Shown piece after piece: positions 1 through 9,277 of a stretch of 43,523 bases of DNA. The stretch is taken from positions 1-43,523 of the forward strand of contig JAWKPF010000035.1 in NCBI GenBank assembly GCA_041390825.1, in the 5' to 3' direction. How positions within the stretch are numbered: the first letter of the stretch is position 1; each line of letters begins with the position of its first letter. The stretch comes from Thermomicrobiales bacterium (GTDB taxonomy: Bacteria > Chloroflexota > Chloroflexia > Thermomicrobiales > UBA6265). The notes under the pieces are model-generated. The model ran no database searches, was not told where the DNA came from, and saw only the letters and a program-made list of their open reading frames with translations. Made by a program: the position numbers and the translations under genes.

Positions 1-30
1 GCTCCGTTCCTGGAGCCGGCGTTTCTTCTG

Positions 31-453
31 TCATGCGTGGTGATGAGGCTCGTCGTCCGGGTTGGAGGCGGTGCCGCAGATTGCGTCGACCTCGATCTCG
101 ATGAGCATGTCAGGTGAGATCAGCGCCGCCACCGCCACAAGTGTGCCGGCAGGGCGGACAGCACCAAAGTACTCACCCAGAAGTGGAACGACCTTCGCGC
201 TGTCGTCGATGTTGGTCAGGTAGACGCGATAGCGGACGACATCGCCGATCGAGGCTCCCGCTTCGTGCAGGGCGTTCACGATCGTCGACATTGTTTGCCG
301 AGTCTGCGCGATGACATCGCCCGGTCCGACCAACTTCCCATCCTTCATGGCGGTCGTTCCCGCCACGTAGAGATGCTCGCCGACGCGAACGGCGCGTGAA
401 TAACCGCCCTTTGCTTCCCAGGGTCCCCCGGACGAGATCAATTGGCGTTTCAT
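31..453 (-). CDS. Rid (YjgF/YER057c/UK114) family protein, copy 1
   Basis: This 140-residue protein covers one whole Rid domain, the usual length of the family. The family forms trimers with ligand sites between subunits; classical RidA hydrolyses reactive enamine/imine intermediates made by PLP enzymes. The conserved core is visible (DVVRYRVYLTN near residue 72, RPAG near 100, IEIEV near 119). The arginine that carries imine-deaminase activity (Arg105 of E. coli RidA, in the PARS motif) is Gly103 here, so classical deamination is doubtful and the protein may belong to one of the Rid subfamilies of unknown reaction. An in-frame upstream extension is possible, but the ATG at 453 follows a GGAG site and starts at the conserved N-terminus. 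It is the last gene of a three-gene operon, 37 bases after copy 2. The C-terminus is short and His-rich (HHHA). Confidence 0.9.
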   Translation of the reverse strand: MKRQLISSGGPWEAKGGYSRAVRVGEHLYVAGTTAMKDGKLVGPGDVIAQTRQTMSTIVNALHEAGASIGDVVRYRVYLTNIDDSAKVVPLLGEYFGAVRPAGTLVAVAALISPDMLIEIEVDAICGTASNPDDEPHHHA

Positions 454-490
454 GGTTTCTCCATTCCAGCTGCGACGTTTTGTATCGGGC

Positions 491-922
491 TCATGCCGAT
501 CGAGACTGGCTCTCGGAAGGGATCCCGCTCCCGATGATTGCGTCGACATCGATTTCGATTCTCAGATCGGGATGAATCAGCCCCGCCACTGCCACCAGGG
601 TGCCGGCTGGCCGTATGGCGCCAAAGGACGGCGCGAGTTCCTCACGCACCGCGGAGAGATCTGCCATGTCGGTGAGATAGATGCGATAGCGAACGATATC
701 GTTCATCTTCGCCCCCGCGCGTTCGAGAGCGGCTTCGATGTTGGAGAGCACCTGTCGCGTCTGGGCGCGCACATCGTCCTTGCCGATCACCTGTCCGTCC
801 AGCAGAGAAATCATGCCGGAGACAAAGACACTCGTCCCGACGCGAACCGCCGGGGAATAGTTTCCCGCGGGTGGCCCAAACGAAATCAACTGACGTGGAG
901 CCTCGTTTCCGTCGTTTGTCAT
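491..922 (-). CDS. Rid (YjgF/YER057c/UK114) family protein, copy 2
   Basis: The protein has 143 residues and the same fold as the neighbouring copy, with strongly matching blocks (DIVRYRIYLT near residue 75, RPAGTLVAVAG near 104, IEIDVDAI near 122). Like copy 1 it has Gly (107) where RidA enzymes have the catalytic Arg, so both share a non-canonical active site and probably arose by duplication. The start at 922 overlaps the stop of the upstream VOC gene in an ATGA arrangement, which indicates translational coupling. A longer reading frame extends upstream, but it runs out of frame through the VOC gene and is not used. Tandem Rid genes after a VOC gene suggest a small catabolic or detoxification operon; the substrate cannot be read from the sequence. 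Confidence 0.9.
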   Translation of the reverse strand: MTNDGNEAPRQLISFGPPAGNYSPAVRVGTSVFVSGMISLLDGQVIGKDDVRAQTRQVLSNIEAALERAGAKMNDIVRYRIYLTDMADLSAVREELAPSFGAIRPAGTLVAVAGLIHPDLRIEIDVDAIIGSGIPSESQSRSA

Positions 923-1695
923 GATCGGTCGGTGCTTTCGCTTGTGGCGAGCTCGAGCTCCCACTGGACCCCGTAGGGCCGCTTGGCATAGTCGAAGAGA
1001 TAGTCGGCATAGCGCGCTCGCTCCGGATCGGTGATGCCGCGATCGGCCTCCTTGACCTCGGAGAACTGGAACATGAACGTCACGTCGCCGTTGCGGTAGA
1101 AGAAGTAGAGGCTCCAACGCTCGTCCCGTTCCAGCATGGTGAAATCGCTGATGAGCCGGTCCCGGTTGCGTTGCAGGTGCGCGTACGCCGCGGCCAGGTC
1201 GTCGACGACAAAGCCGAGGTGGTGCCAGCGTGAGGCTCCGCCGGTCGAGAGTGGTCCGCCTTCACCTGTGTCGAAGAGCATGATGGTCGTGGGTCCAGTG
1301 GTGAGCACCGTCAGATGGGGATCGTCGCGCATGACCCGCATCTGAACGACATCGCGCAGGAAGTCGCGCGCGCCGGGCCGATCCTCGACAGAAATCGCCA
1401 GATGATCGAATCCAATGTTGCGCCAGGATCCGTCCGCCTCAGGGATCGGTTCGGCAAAGGTGACGATCCGGTCGATGTGAAGATGATCCGCCAAATCGCC
1501 GAGGAAGTTGTCGGGATAGAGCTCGCGTCCGTCTTCGCTGCGAAAAACGAGCCGGTGCCCTGCAGTGAACTGGGTCGGCAACGCTGCATGGAACGCCTCA
1601 TGGATGATGGCGCCGCGTCGAGCGGTGAGTGGATACTCTGTCCCGTTCAAGAGAAAAACGATGTCGATCTGCTGATCCGGATTGATAGGGGGCAT
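919..1695 (-). CDS. VOC-superfamily (glyoxalase/dioxygenase-like) protein
   Basis: This 258-residue protein has a C-terminal VOC (vicinal oxygen chelate) domain at about residues 95-213, starting at FDHLAISVEDRPGARDF and with a second half at WHHLGFVVDDLAAA. VOC proteins usually bind a divalent metal through two His and one or two Glu. His98 and His158/159 are present, but the final Glu expected near FMFQF is not obvious (Gln210), so metal chemistry is uncertain. The first 90 residues are an extra N-terminal part that I do not recognise. The ATG at 1695 follows GGAG; further in-frame codons upstream (to 1806) have no conserved sequence. First gene of the operon with two Rid genes, overlapping the second by 4 bases. 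A dioxygenase or isomerase of a ring-cleavage-like pathway is possible. Confidence 0.8.
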   Translation of the reverse strand: MPPINPDQQIDIVFLLNGTEYPLTARRGAIIHEAFHAALPTQFTAGHRLVFRSEDGRELYPDNFLGDLADHLHIDRIVTFAEPIPEADGSWRNIGFDHLAISVEDRPGARDFLRDVVQMRVMRDDPHLTVLTTGPTTIMLFDTGEGGPLSTGGASRWHHLGFVVDDLAAAYAHLQRNRDRLISDFTMLERDERWSLYFFYRNGDVTFMFQFSEVKEADRGITDPERARYADYLFDYAKRPYGVQWELELATSESTDRS

Positions 1696-1824
1696 GTGCT
1701 CGCTCCGTAGAGGAAACGGTCCGGATTCGGAACCACCGGCTAGCTCCAAGCGTACACTCATGCGAAACGGAGCGGATGAGCCGTTCCGACGATGGGGCAT
1801 GCCCAATTCAGGAACAACAACGCC

Positions 1825-3224
1825 ATGAATCGATTGTCACCCAACTCTGAGCCAGCTCCTCGATTTCGAGGCGCCATGGCCGGCAGGGTGTTGCTTGCTT
1901 GCCTGGTGCTCGGTGCGTTTCTCGCGGCATTCTGACTGCCGAAGCCGTCGGGACGCGCGTGGCCACCGCTTCGACCTCGATCGCCGACCAGCCCGACTTT
2001 TCGACGCTGCAAACGGTCTGGGATCTCATTCACGAGGAGTTCGTCGATCGAAAAGATCGACGATCAAAGCTGCTCCTCTATGGCGCCATGCGCAGGATGG
2101 TCGACAGTCTCGGAAGGAGATGCCGGGCATTCGAGCTTCCTCGATCCAGCCGAAGCAGAAATTGTTTCGCGCCGCACTCGAGGAGAGCTCATCGGCCTGG
2201 GGATCAGCATCGAATACCGCAATCGGGAACCGGTGAATCGTCAGCGCCGATCAAAGATTCCCCGGCAGAAAAGGCCGGCATCCGCGGGCGACATCATCAC
2301 GTCGAGATCGACGGTCAAAGCCGACCTTGGGCGCGGCCGATGCGGTATCGCTCCATCTGCGCGGAGAGGAGGGAACGCCAGTCACGCTGACGGTCGATCG
2401 GGCGACCTCCGCGGAGCTGATCGAGATTACGGTGATGCGTGGGCGGGTCGATCTCGATCGATGACCTGGGCGTATCTGCCAGACGGGCTCGCGATCGTGC
2501 AACTGCATGAGTTTTCAGCCGGCTCGGCCAGGCGGTCAAAGCGTTGCAAGAGATAACTGCCAGTGGCGAAGTCACGGGCATAGTGCTCGACCTGCGGAAC
2601 ATTAACCCGGGCGGATATCCTGCCCGAAGCCATCACTGTCGCGAGCGGTTCTGCCCGAGGGCAAGACGATCTATCTCCAACAGGAACGGGGTGGACAGGG
2701 ATGAGCTATCGCCACCATTGGCAACGATGGTACCGCGCTGGATGTGCCGCTGGTGGTGCTCGTGAATCGGGCTTCCGCCTCCGCGGCCGAGATCGTTACC
2801 GGCGCGCTGCGAGACAATGGCCGCGCGCTTGTGATCGGCGAACGGACCTATGGAACCGGCACCGTCGTTTCGACGTTCGACTGCAGGGCGGATCGGCGCT
2901 GGCGCTCGGTACATCCTTCTGGAAGACGCCCGATGGCGATCTGGCCTGGAAGGTCGGACTGGAGCTGGATATCGAGGTTCGGCAAGCGGACGATCTGGGA
3001 ATCATCGATATCATCGATGGTCAGGCGCTCCGACACCCAGCTCGTCGCCGCGCAGGACAGGCCCGCTCCAGGCCAGCGGTCGAGACGCTCCACGACGATA
3101 TCGCCGCGGCGGCGCAGGTCACGGGGAGTGGCCTCCGGGAAAGATCGAAGAGGAGGTCGCCGCGCATCCCGCGTCTTTGGGTTCTGCATGGTATCGTTGC
3201 GCCGGTTCGCTCAGACGTCGCTGA
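1825..3224 (+). pseudogene. S41 (C-terminal processing) peptidase, multiply frameshifted as read
   Basis: Pieces in all three forward frames join into one CtpA/Prc-type exported protease. In order: an N-terminal hydrophobic segment (AGRVLLACLVLGAFLAAF), the N-terminal helical part (TVWDLIHEEFVDR), a PDZ domain (GLGISIEYRN, then AGDII and EIDGQ), and the S41 catalytic domain (GIVLDLRN, NPGGY, VVLVNRASASAAEIVTGAL). The nucleophile Ser lies in the SASAAE motif. The general-base Lys of CtpA, normally in TFGKG, is replaced by Thr in RTYGTGTVVSTF, a variant also found in S41 proteins of this kind. Such proteases cut exported proteins at the C-terminus. At least eight frame changes are needed, so the 3' end (about 3120-3224) is approximate. 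I read it as a real gene in poor sequence rather than a decayed one. Confidence 0.75.
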
Positions 3225-3322
3225 CCGTTCCCGAGCCTCAACGAGCCGCACGATGTTGCTTCAAGGGGGCAGCGACCACGATATTCTCTGTCGAAAGTTG
3301 GCCCGCAACCGGCGGCTCGCGC

Positions 3323-3708
3323 ATGGATATCGTTGCGCGGCGCTTTCAGAATTCCTGGTCGTCGGCGCTGTCGGGCTGGGCGTGAATCAAGGGATGCTCT
3401 TTCTCCTGCACAGGGGATCGGCTCACATCTCGTCGTCTCCTCGACCATCGCCATCTTCATTTCGATGATCGTTACGTTCATGCTCAACGAGCATTGGACG
3501 TGGCACGACCGCGGCAGCGGGCCAACCTGTATCGGATGCTGAAGTACTTCCCCATCAATCTCGTTGGGCTGGTGATCAACGTGGTCATCCTCAAGACGTT
3601 GAGTGGCGGAGACCGGAATGAACTATCTGATCGCCAACTTGTTCGGCGGGCGCCGCGGTTTGGAACTTCATTCTCAACAATCACTTCCGTGGGGAGAAAA
3701 CGGTGTAA
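3323..3708 (+). pseudogene. GtrA-like flippase family membrane protein, frameshifted as read
   Basis: Joined fragments give a protein of about 128 residues, the normal GtrA size, with four membrane segments: FLVVGAVGLGVNQGMLFLL, HLVVSSTIAIFISMIVTFML, INLVGLVINVVILKTL and a last one ending in WNFILNNHFRGEKTV. The EHWTW and NNHF..GE motifs after the second and fourth segments are typical of the family. GtrA-like proteins are thought to move polyprenyl-phosphate-linked sugars across the membrane. The start is the ATG in MDIVARRF; the TAA at 3706 ends the frame carrying the C-terminal motif. At least three frame changes occur. The gene precedes an FAD enzyme and two GT-C-like membrane proteins, which fits a surface glycan or glycolipid cluster. 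Confidence 0.75.
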
Positions 3709-3875
3709 CACCGATACACCTCGAAGTGCAGATGCGTGCGAATGGCCCGTGGTGGTATACCCTTATGTGCTGCTCTTCGAACGAGACGATTGAGCGGCCT
3801 GCCAGTGCCGGCAGCGTTGAGCCGCACGAATGCGTCTCCCCATCGACGATTCAACCTGTACCCTTTCGGAGGAAT

Positions 3876-5357
3876 GTGACCGAATGCAGTTTCGAGTAAC
3901 GGGCACAGCGGCAGGGTGACCGAGCCGCGCGACACCAGAACCGGTCCCGGCGGACTCTGCTCGGCATACGTGCTTTCGAAAGCCGGCGTCAAGGCGACCA
4001 TCGTCGGCGGGCGCCGTTCGTGGGCGAACAGCACGCCATCAAGCGGGACACCGAGTACGGCGAATTCAAGTTCGACATCGGTGGGCATCGCTGGTTTACC
4101 AGAACGACCGCCTGAACGATCTCTTCAAGGAAGTGATCGGCGAGGTACTCTGGGTCAACCGCATTGGCCAGGATCTATTTCGATGGCAAGTACGTCGACT
4201 ATCCCCTCAAGATCAGCAACGCGCTCAAAGCCATCGGTCCGGTGACAGCTGCTCAGGCAATGGCCGATTACGGCCGCACCCGGGCGCAGAAGAAGGTGCA
4301 CGTCCGACACCGGTCGAATCGATGGAAGACCTCTATCGGTAGTTCGGTCCGACGCTCTACAAACTCTTCTTCAAGAACTACTCGGAAAAAGGTCTGGGTC
4401 TACCGTGTGACCAGATGAGTGGCGACTGGGTGACGCACCGAAGGGGATGTCGATCGTCACGGCGGTCAAAGACCGTCGTCCGTCAAGGGCGCAGTCGTTC
4501 CTGATCGATGAGTTCATGTACGTATGGATTCGGACGCCTTTCCGAACGCATGACCGACAAGATCGAAGCCATGGGCAACCAGGTGCGGCTTGGTGCTGGC
4601 GTCACCAGGTGCATCGTGACCAAGCTCAACGTTACAGGAGTGACGGTCGAAACCGAGAATGGCGAGGAGCGCCTGGAAGCGACGGTATTTCGTCCATTCC
4701 GCTGACGGTGCTCGCCGAGATCGTCGATCCTCCCGCGCCGGCCGACGTGTTGGCTGCAGCCGATTCGCTCACGTTCACCAACATCATCACCCGTCAATGT
4801 GATGCTCAAGCGCAAACAGGTGACCCCTGATACCTGGCTCTATGTGCCACGACAAGCGCATCCTCTTTGGTCACTTCCATGAGCCGAAGAACTGGAGCCC
4901 CTACATGGTCCCCGGCGACGATTTCACGTCGCTGGTGATCGAATACTTCTGTTCCTTTGGCGACCATATCTGGGGAGACGACCGAAGAAAGGCTGGTCGA
5001 GAGCAGCGGTCGATCATCTGGTGAACGACCTCAAGTTCATCGACCGATCCGAAGTGATCAGCGGATTCCTATCCGCGCGCCCCGAGGCCTCCCTCGTACG
5101 TGATGGGCTACGAGAAGCCGCTGAACAAGATCAAGGCATTCATCGACAGTCTCGAGAATTTGCAGATCATCGGTCGTTACGGAACCTTCCGTTACAGCAA
5201 CACCGATCACTCGATCGAAACCGGATTGCTGGCTGCCGAGAACATCCTTGGTGAACGGCACGATCTCGATCAGGTCAATGCCGACCAGGAATATCACGAG
5301 ATCAAGCAAGTCGAAAAACTCCAGCGGCCGCCGGAAGCTAGCGGTGGATGCCGCTGA
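3876..5357 (+). pseudogene. FAD-dependent amine-oxidase/UDP-galactopyranose-mutase-like enzyme, frameshifted
   Basis: Fragments assemble to about 490 residues of an NAD(P)/FAD-dependent oxidoreductase. Visible parts are the Rossmann start (GPGGLCSAYVLSKAGVKATI), FDIGGHRWFTRNDRLNDLF, DGKYVDYPLKISNALKAIG, the KNYSEKVWGLPCDQMSGDW block, an internal domain (LTVLAEIVDPPAPADVL) and the C-terminal FAD-contacting part (NLQIIGRYGTFRYSNTDHS, then ETGLLAAENILG). The KYVDYPLK and NYSEKVWG blocks are the type seen in sugar-linked members related to UDP-galactopyranose mutase. The exact reaction cannot be assigned. The start is uncertain: GGAGG at 3868 precedes candidate ATG/GTG codons at 3874-3884, and the first 30 residues are scrambled by shifts. 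The stop at 5357 is in the frame of the last 85 residues and overlaps the next gene. Confidence 0.75.
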
Positions 5358-6909
5358 GCGGCCCTTCCAGCCCGAATCACGAGAACACCCCGACGGCGGT
5401 CGAAGCCACGTCGGGGCGCTATCCCGGAGCGAGCGCCACCAGTTCCCCAGCACCACGGTCGGGCGATTCCTGCTCATTCTTTTTCATTGTTTTCGTCGCC
5501 AAGCGAATCTGACGGTCCTCGTCTTTCCGCCGTTGAAGCGACGAGGTTGCGCATTCCAACTACCTGCAGACGGTCGTAACCGAGCAGCGTCACTTGAGCT
5601 CTTCCGCTGCCCGACGAACGACGGAAAAGACTGCCTCGACAGTTTCGAGCGCCTGACAGATACCGAGTTCGCTGCCTGGCAGGGAGATATCCCTGACTAC
5701 TACTATCGTTACTGCCAGTTCATCCTCGACTGGAGTCCCTGCGAGCCAGACAATCCCCCGCTGGCTGAACGATCCGTTCCGGGCAGCAAGCTGGGGGTTC
5801 ATTTGGCCAGTTTCCCGCCGGCACACAGTACGTCGCCAACCACCCTCCGCTCTACCTGCTGCTCGCGCCCGTGGCAAGGCGGGAGAATCGCTTTCACCCG
5901 AGTCTCTCCAGTATGTGCTCCGCGCCATGGCGATCCTGTTCGGTTTGGCGGTCATCTTGCCTGGCATTTCTGACGACGCGCCAGCTTTTTCCCGAACGAC
6001 CGTTTTCCTGTTGATCACCGTGCCGGCGTTCGTTGCCCCTTCCAACCGCAGGTCTCGTATGAGAGCGCGATGGTGAACAACGATATCGCCGGGATCGCGT
6101 TCGTCAGCCTGGTGATCTACCTGCTCGCGTGGACTGCGGAGCGGGTTCGACTTCGTCACGTGTGCCTGGTTGGGGCTGCGCTTGGCCTGGCCATGTTGGC
6201 GAAGAGCGTTCGCTCTTCATCATTCCCGCGATCGCGATGGCGATCATCTTCGGGTGCGGTTGGCGCAACTGGCGTGGCTGGGTCCCAAGAGGAGTCGTAA
6301 CGGCCGGTGTTGGCGGCGTGCTTTGTGCTGGTACGTGTGGTTCTACCGAACCTACGGCAACCTGGACGCGTTCGAGCAGATCCGCACGCTGCAATCGCCC
6401 TGGAACAAGCCGGGAGAACCTTTACCGAGCTCTTGTTCAACCGCGGATTTGTCTGGATGCGTTGGCGGAGACCTGGGGCGAGTTCGGTTGGCGCAGGATT
6501 CATCTCGACAGCAGTTTTCTCTGGTTGATCGCCGTTCCGATCGTCGCTGTGGCTGTCGGGCTCGGCATCTATGCTTTGCTTGCGACAATGCGGCATTACT
6601 CCCAGACGATGCGAGCGGACCGCTTGGTTTCGAACCACCCGACCGAGCGCAGGCAATCGGTTGGGGTTCTCTGCTTTCGGTCGTTACTGCCTATCTTGCG
6701 TCATTCAGTTCGGCACCCAGTTCCTCGCTGACGCAAGCCCGCTATTTCTTGATCGTGAATGCATTCGCACTTCTCGTGCTGCTCGGGCTTCGGACGCTGA
6801 TTCCGCGATTCGGCCTATCAGGCGCGGACTGGTCGTTTTCGGACTGGTCTTCATGAATCTCATCATCTGCGCGGTACGTTATCCCGTACTGGCATATCAG
6901 ATGAACTGA
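5348..6909 (+). pseudogene. GT-C-like polytopic membrane glycosyltransferase, frameshifted
   Basis: Reading across frames gives about 520 residues with a short soluble N-terminus (MPLSGPSSPNHENTP), a first membrane segment (SFFFIVFVAKRI), a large periplasmic loop and many further helices. YVANHPPLYLLLAPVARR resembles the HPPLYYLL motif after the first long loop of ArnT/GT39-type and DUF2142-type proteins, and EVAH sits in the first loop. Later helices include GIAFVSLVIYLLAW, VGAALGLAMLAKS, FIIPAIAMAIIFGCG, LIAVPIVAVAVGLGIYALLA and LVVFGLVFMNLIICAVRYP. The frame ends in the TGA at 6909. GT-C enzymes use polyprenyl-phosphate sugars to glycosylate outside the cytoplasmic membrane, which fits the adjoining GtrA gene. 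The start at 5348 overlaps the upstream gene by 10 bases. Acceptor and donor are unknown. Confidence 0.65.
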
Positions 6910-6910
6910 C

Positions 6911-9277
6911 GTGCTGCCGATGGATCGACGGTCTGCCACTCGCCATGCTGTTGTCGCCAGAGTGCTCGTCTGGGGCGCCCTGAGCGCCGCGCTGCTCGGA
7001 TATCTCCGATGGGGGGTGAGCCCACGGCTGTCACCAGCTACTACTTCATCGTGCGGTCGGTGCCCGGAGATCGCAGAGGTCCCGCTTCTACGAGGGTTTG
7101 CCGGAGATCGGCAATGCGCGCCTGCTCGATGCCGTCTACTGGATCTGCATTGGAGCGTCAATCGCCAGATTGCTGGCGCTGCTGTGGTTTGCTCTCGATC
7201 AGAGGATGGTGAACCCGAGCGAGGCGATCGAGCGATGAACTCCATTCCGAGTCCGAGGATTCGGTTTCGGCGTTCACGCGCGATCGATGCTTTTCTGGCT
7301 CGTTTTTCTTGCGATCCTTGCGCTCTGGGTTTTCCACCGGCTGGGCGCATTCGATCTCTGGAATCAGATTCCGCTTCCGGACGGCACGACCGAACGCTTT
7401 GTGCGTACCTTTGGGGCGGCGGATCACCCGTTTCACGCCACAAAGGGCCGAGCTGTTGCGCCGCTCCCTGGCAAGCGGTGAGGTGATGCGCTGAGTTTCA
7501 GCGCATCAAGGCAACTACCCGGTCGAGTTCTACCCGCTCGGAGCGCCCGCATTCGAAGTGCTGATCTGGGCGGCGATGCTCGGAACGCTCCCGATGATGG
7601 CAGCCCACAAGATCGCCGTTATCGTGATCTTTTTCTCCTGCCGGCCCTTGGATACCTGTTGCTGGCACGGGAGGACCGCATTCCGCTTGGTGTTGGCGTG
7701 CTCGCGCTGGTGTTCCACATTTCGGTGCGCGGCTATTGGTGGTCGGGCGGCTACTGGGGCTCGTCGATTGGGGGCTCGTCAGCAGCAGTCTGGCGATGAC
7801 CGCGCTGCTTGCGTTCCTGCCAATCTCGTTTCACGCGGTACAGGTGCGCTCGATCCGCTGGGGCGCCTGCGCGTCGTTGTGGCGTTCGCGAGTCTTGTAC
7901 GAGCGTTGCGCAGTCGTTCGACTCCTGGCCACGCGATCGCCGTGGGACGATCGCATCGCTCTGTTGGGAGTCAGATCGGCGCGAGCATCTTCGGGGAAAG
8001 GTCACGGCCGCGGCGGCAATCGTTGTCATGGCAGGGCTGCTGGCGGCGCCGCTCCTCGCATTGGCTCGGTACAACGATCTGTATTTCTTCGTCGTCTACG
8101 AGAGATACGACTCGCTGAGGGAGTACTGGGACGCATCGATGACGGCGGTCTCGCACTTGATCCTTTGGCTCGGGCTCTCGGACTGGCGCTTGCCTTCATA
8201 CGCCTGAATTGCGAGCTGGGCGCTTCGTTGCGTTCACCACAATCACTTATTTCGCAGTAACCATTCTCCTCGCTGGACTCATGCCTGGTCCCCATTATCG
8301 AACAGCTCAAGCCACGCGGCTCATGCCGTTCCAGCGTGCCCTCACGTTCTTTCTTGCGGCGCTCGCGGTCTATGTGACGCTGGCCCTTCTGGCGGATCTG
8401 ATCAAGCGGTACCGTCTGACGATCGTCAATCTGGGGCTCGTTGCGGGGACTCTGCTCACGCTCCTGCTGTATATCTTTGTCGACAGCTCTCCTGTTCCGG
8501 AAAGCGACCGAGCCCTCTATCCGGTTCTGAACACTGGCGACTCCTACATGGACCAACAGCACGCCGTCGAACTGGCCAACGAACGAGACAGGCAGGAACC
8601 GCCATTCTGGTGCTCGGCAGGCTCGGCAGCATTCTCTCCTGCTTTGCGATCAGTTCTGGTCGATCGAGTGGAGCGAGAACGTTTCCTTCTATTTCGACGA
8701 TTGGCTCTGGTACTGGCGGAAGGACCTTGCCGGGGAGTACAACCCTGAACGTCGTGACACGTCTATCCCGATCCGGCAACCGCACTCGATCGAATTTCTC
8801 TCTGGCCAGGGGATTGGCGCCGTTGCTTCGTCTTTGGACGAGCGCTCGATGCGGCGCGCAGCTCGACGGCGCTGGAGTCGATTTCGGACTCCAGCACCTA
8901 TAGCGTCTTTCTCTGTGCGCGAACCGACCCCGTCATTACGGCCGACGGCGCCGAGAAGGCGACCGAGATCGACCTGAAGATCAGCGCTACTCCGCGACGG
9001 TGCAGCAAATCGACGACGTTCGAGATTCGACCCAACTGGTTCCCTCGCTGGACCGCAACGGTCGACGGCCAGCCGGCCGACATCCACAAACGGATTCATG
9101 ACGGTCACCGCGTCACAGGCCAGGCACAGAGTCGAGCTGGTCTATGGTGTGGACGGTTGGGATTGGCTTGGCCGCATCCTGCTGCTGGCTGGAATGGCGA
9201 GCGCCGCGGTCGCAATCATTGCAGCCGCCGCGGCGCGTCGAGGGCGTTTCCTGAAGATCGAATCGTCCGGGAACTAG
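6911..9277 (+). pseudogene. Large GT-C/YfhO-like membrane protein, frameshifted
   Basis: Joined frames give about 790 residues beginning MLPMDRRSATRHAVVAR (GTG at 6911, or ATG at 6920), one base after the previous stop. Many membrane helices are visible (LVWGALSAALLGYLRW, MLFWLVFLAILALWVFHRLG, IVVMAGLLAAPLLALARYND, FTTITYFAVTILLAGLM, IVNLGLVAGTLLTLLLYIF). The luminal C-terminal part reads FEIRPNWFPRWTATVDGQPA, then HRVELVYGVDGW, and a last helix (GRILLLAGMASAAVAIIAAAA). This ending, a beta-rich domain with the W-x-ATVDGxPA signature and a final helix, is typical of YfhO-like or 6-pyruvoyl-tetrahydropterin-synthase-related GT-C proteins that modify lipid-linked or wall glycans. The intact 180-residue stretch around 8209-8590 shows the coding frame clearly. 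The TAG stop lies in a CTAG shared with the convergent gene. Confidence 0.65.

Noticed and set aside
1..16. Hairpin GCTCC-N6-GGAGC after the first Rid gene.
   Set aside because: It could be the terminator of the minus-strand operon, but the window ends before any T-tract could be seen.
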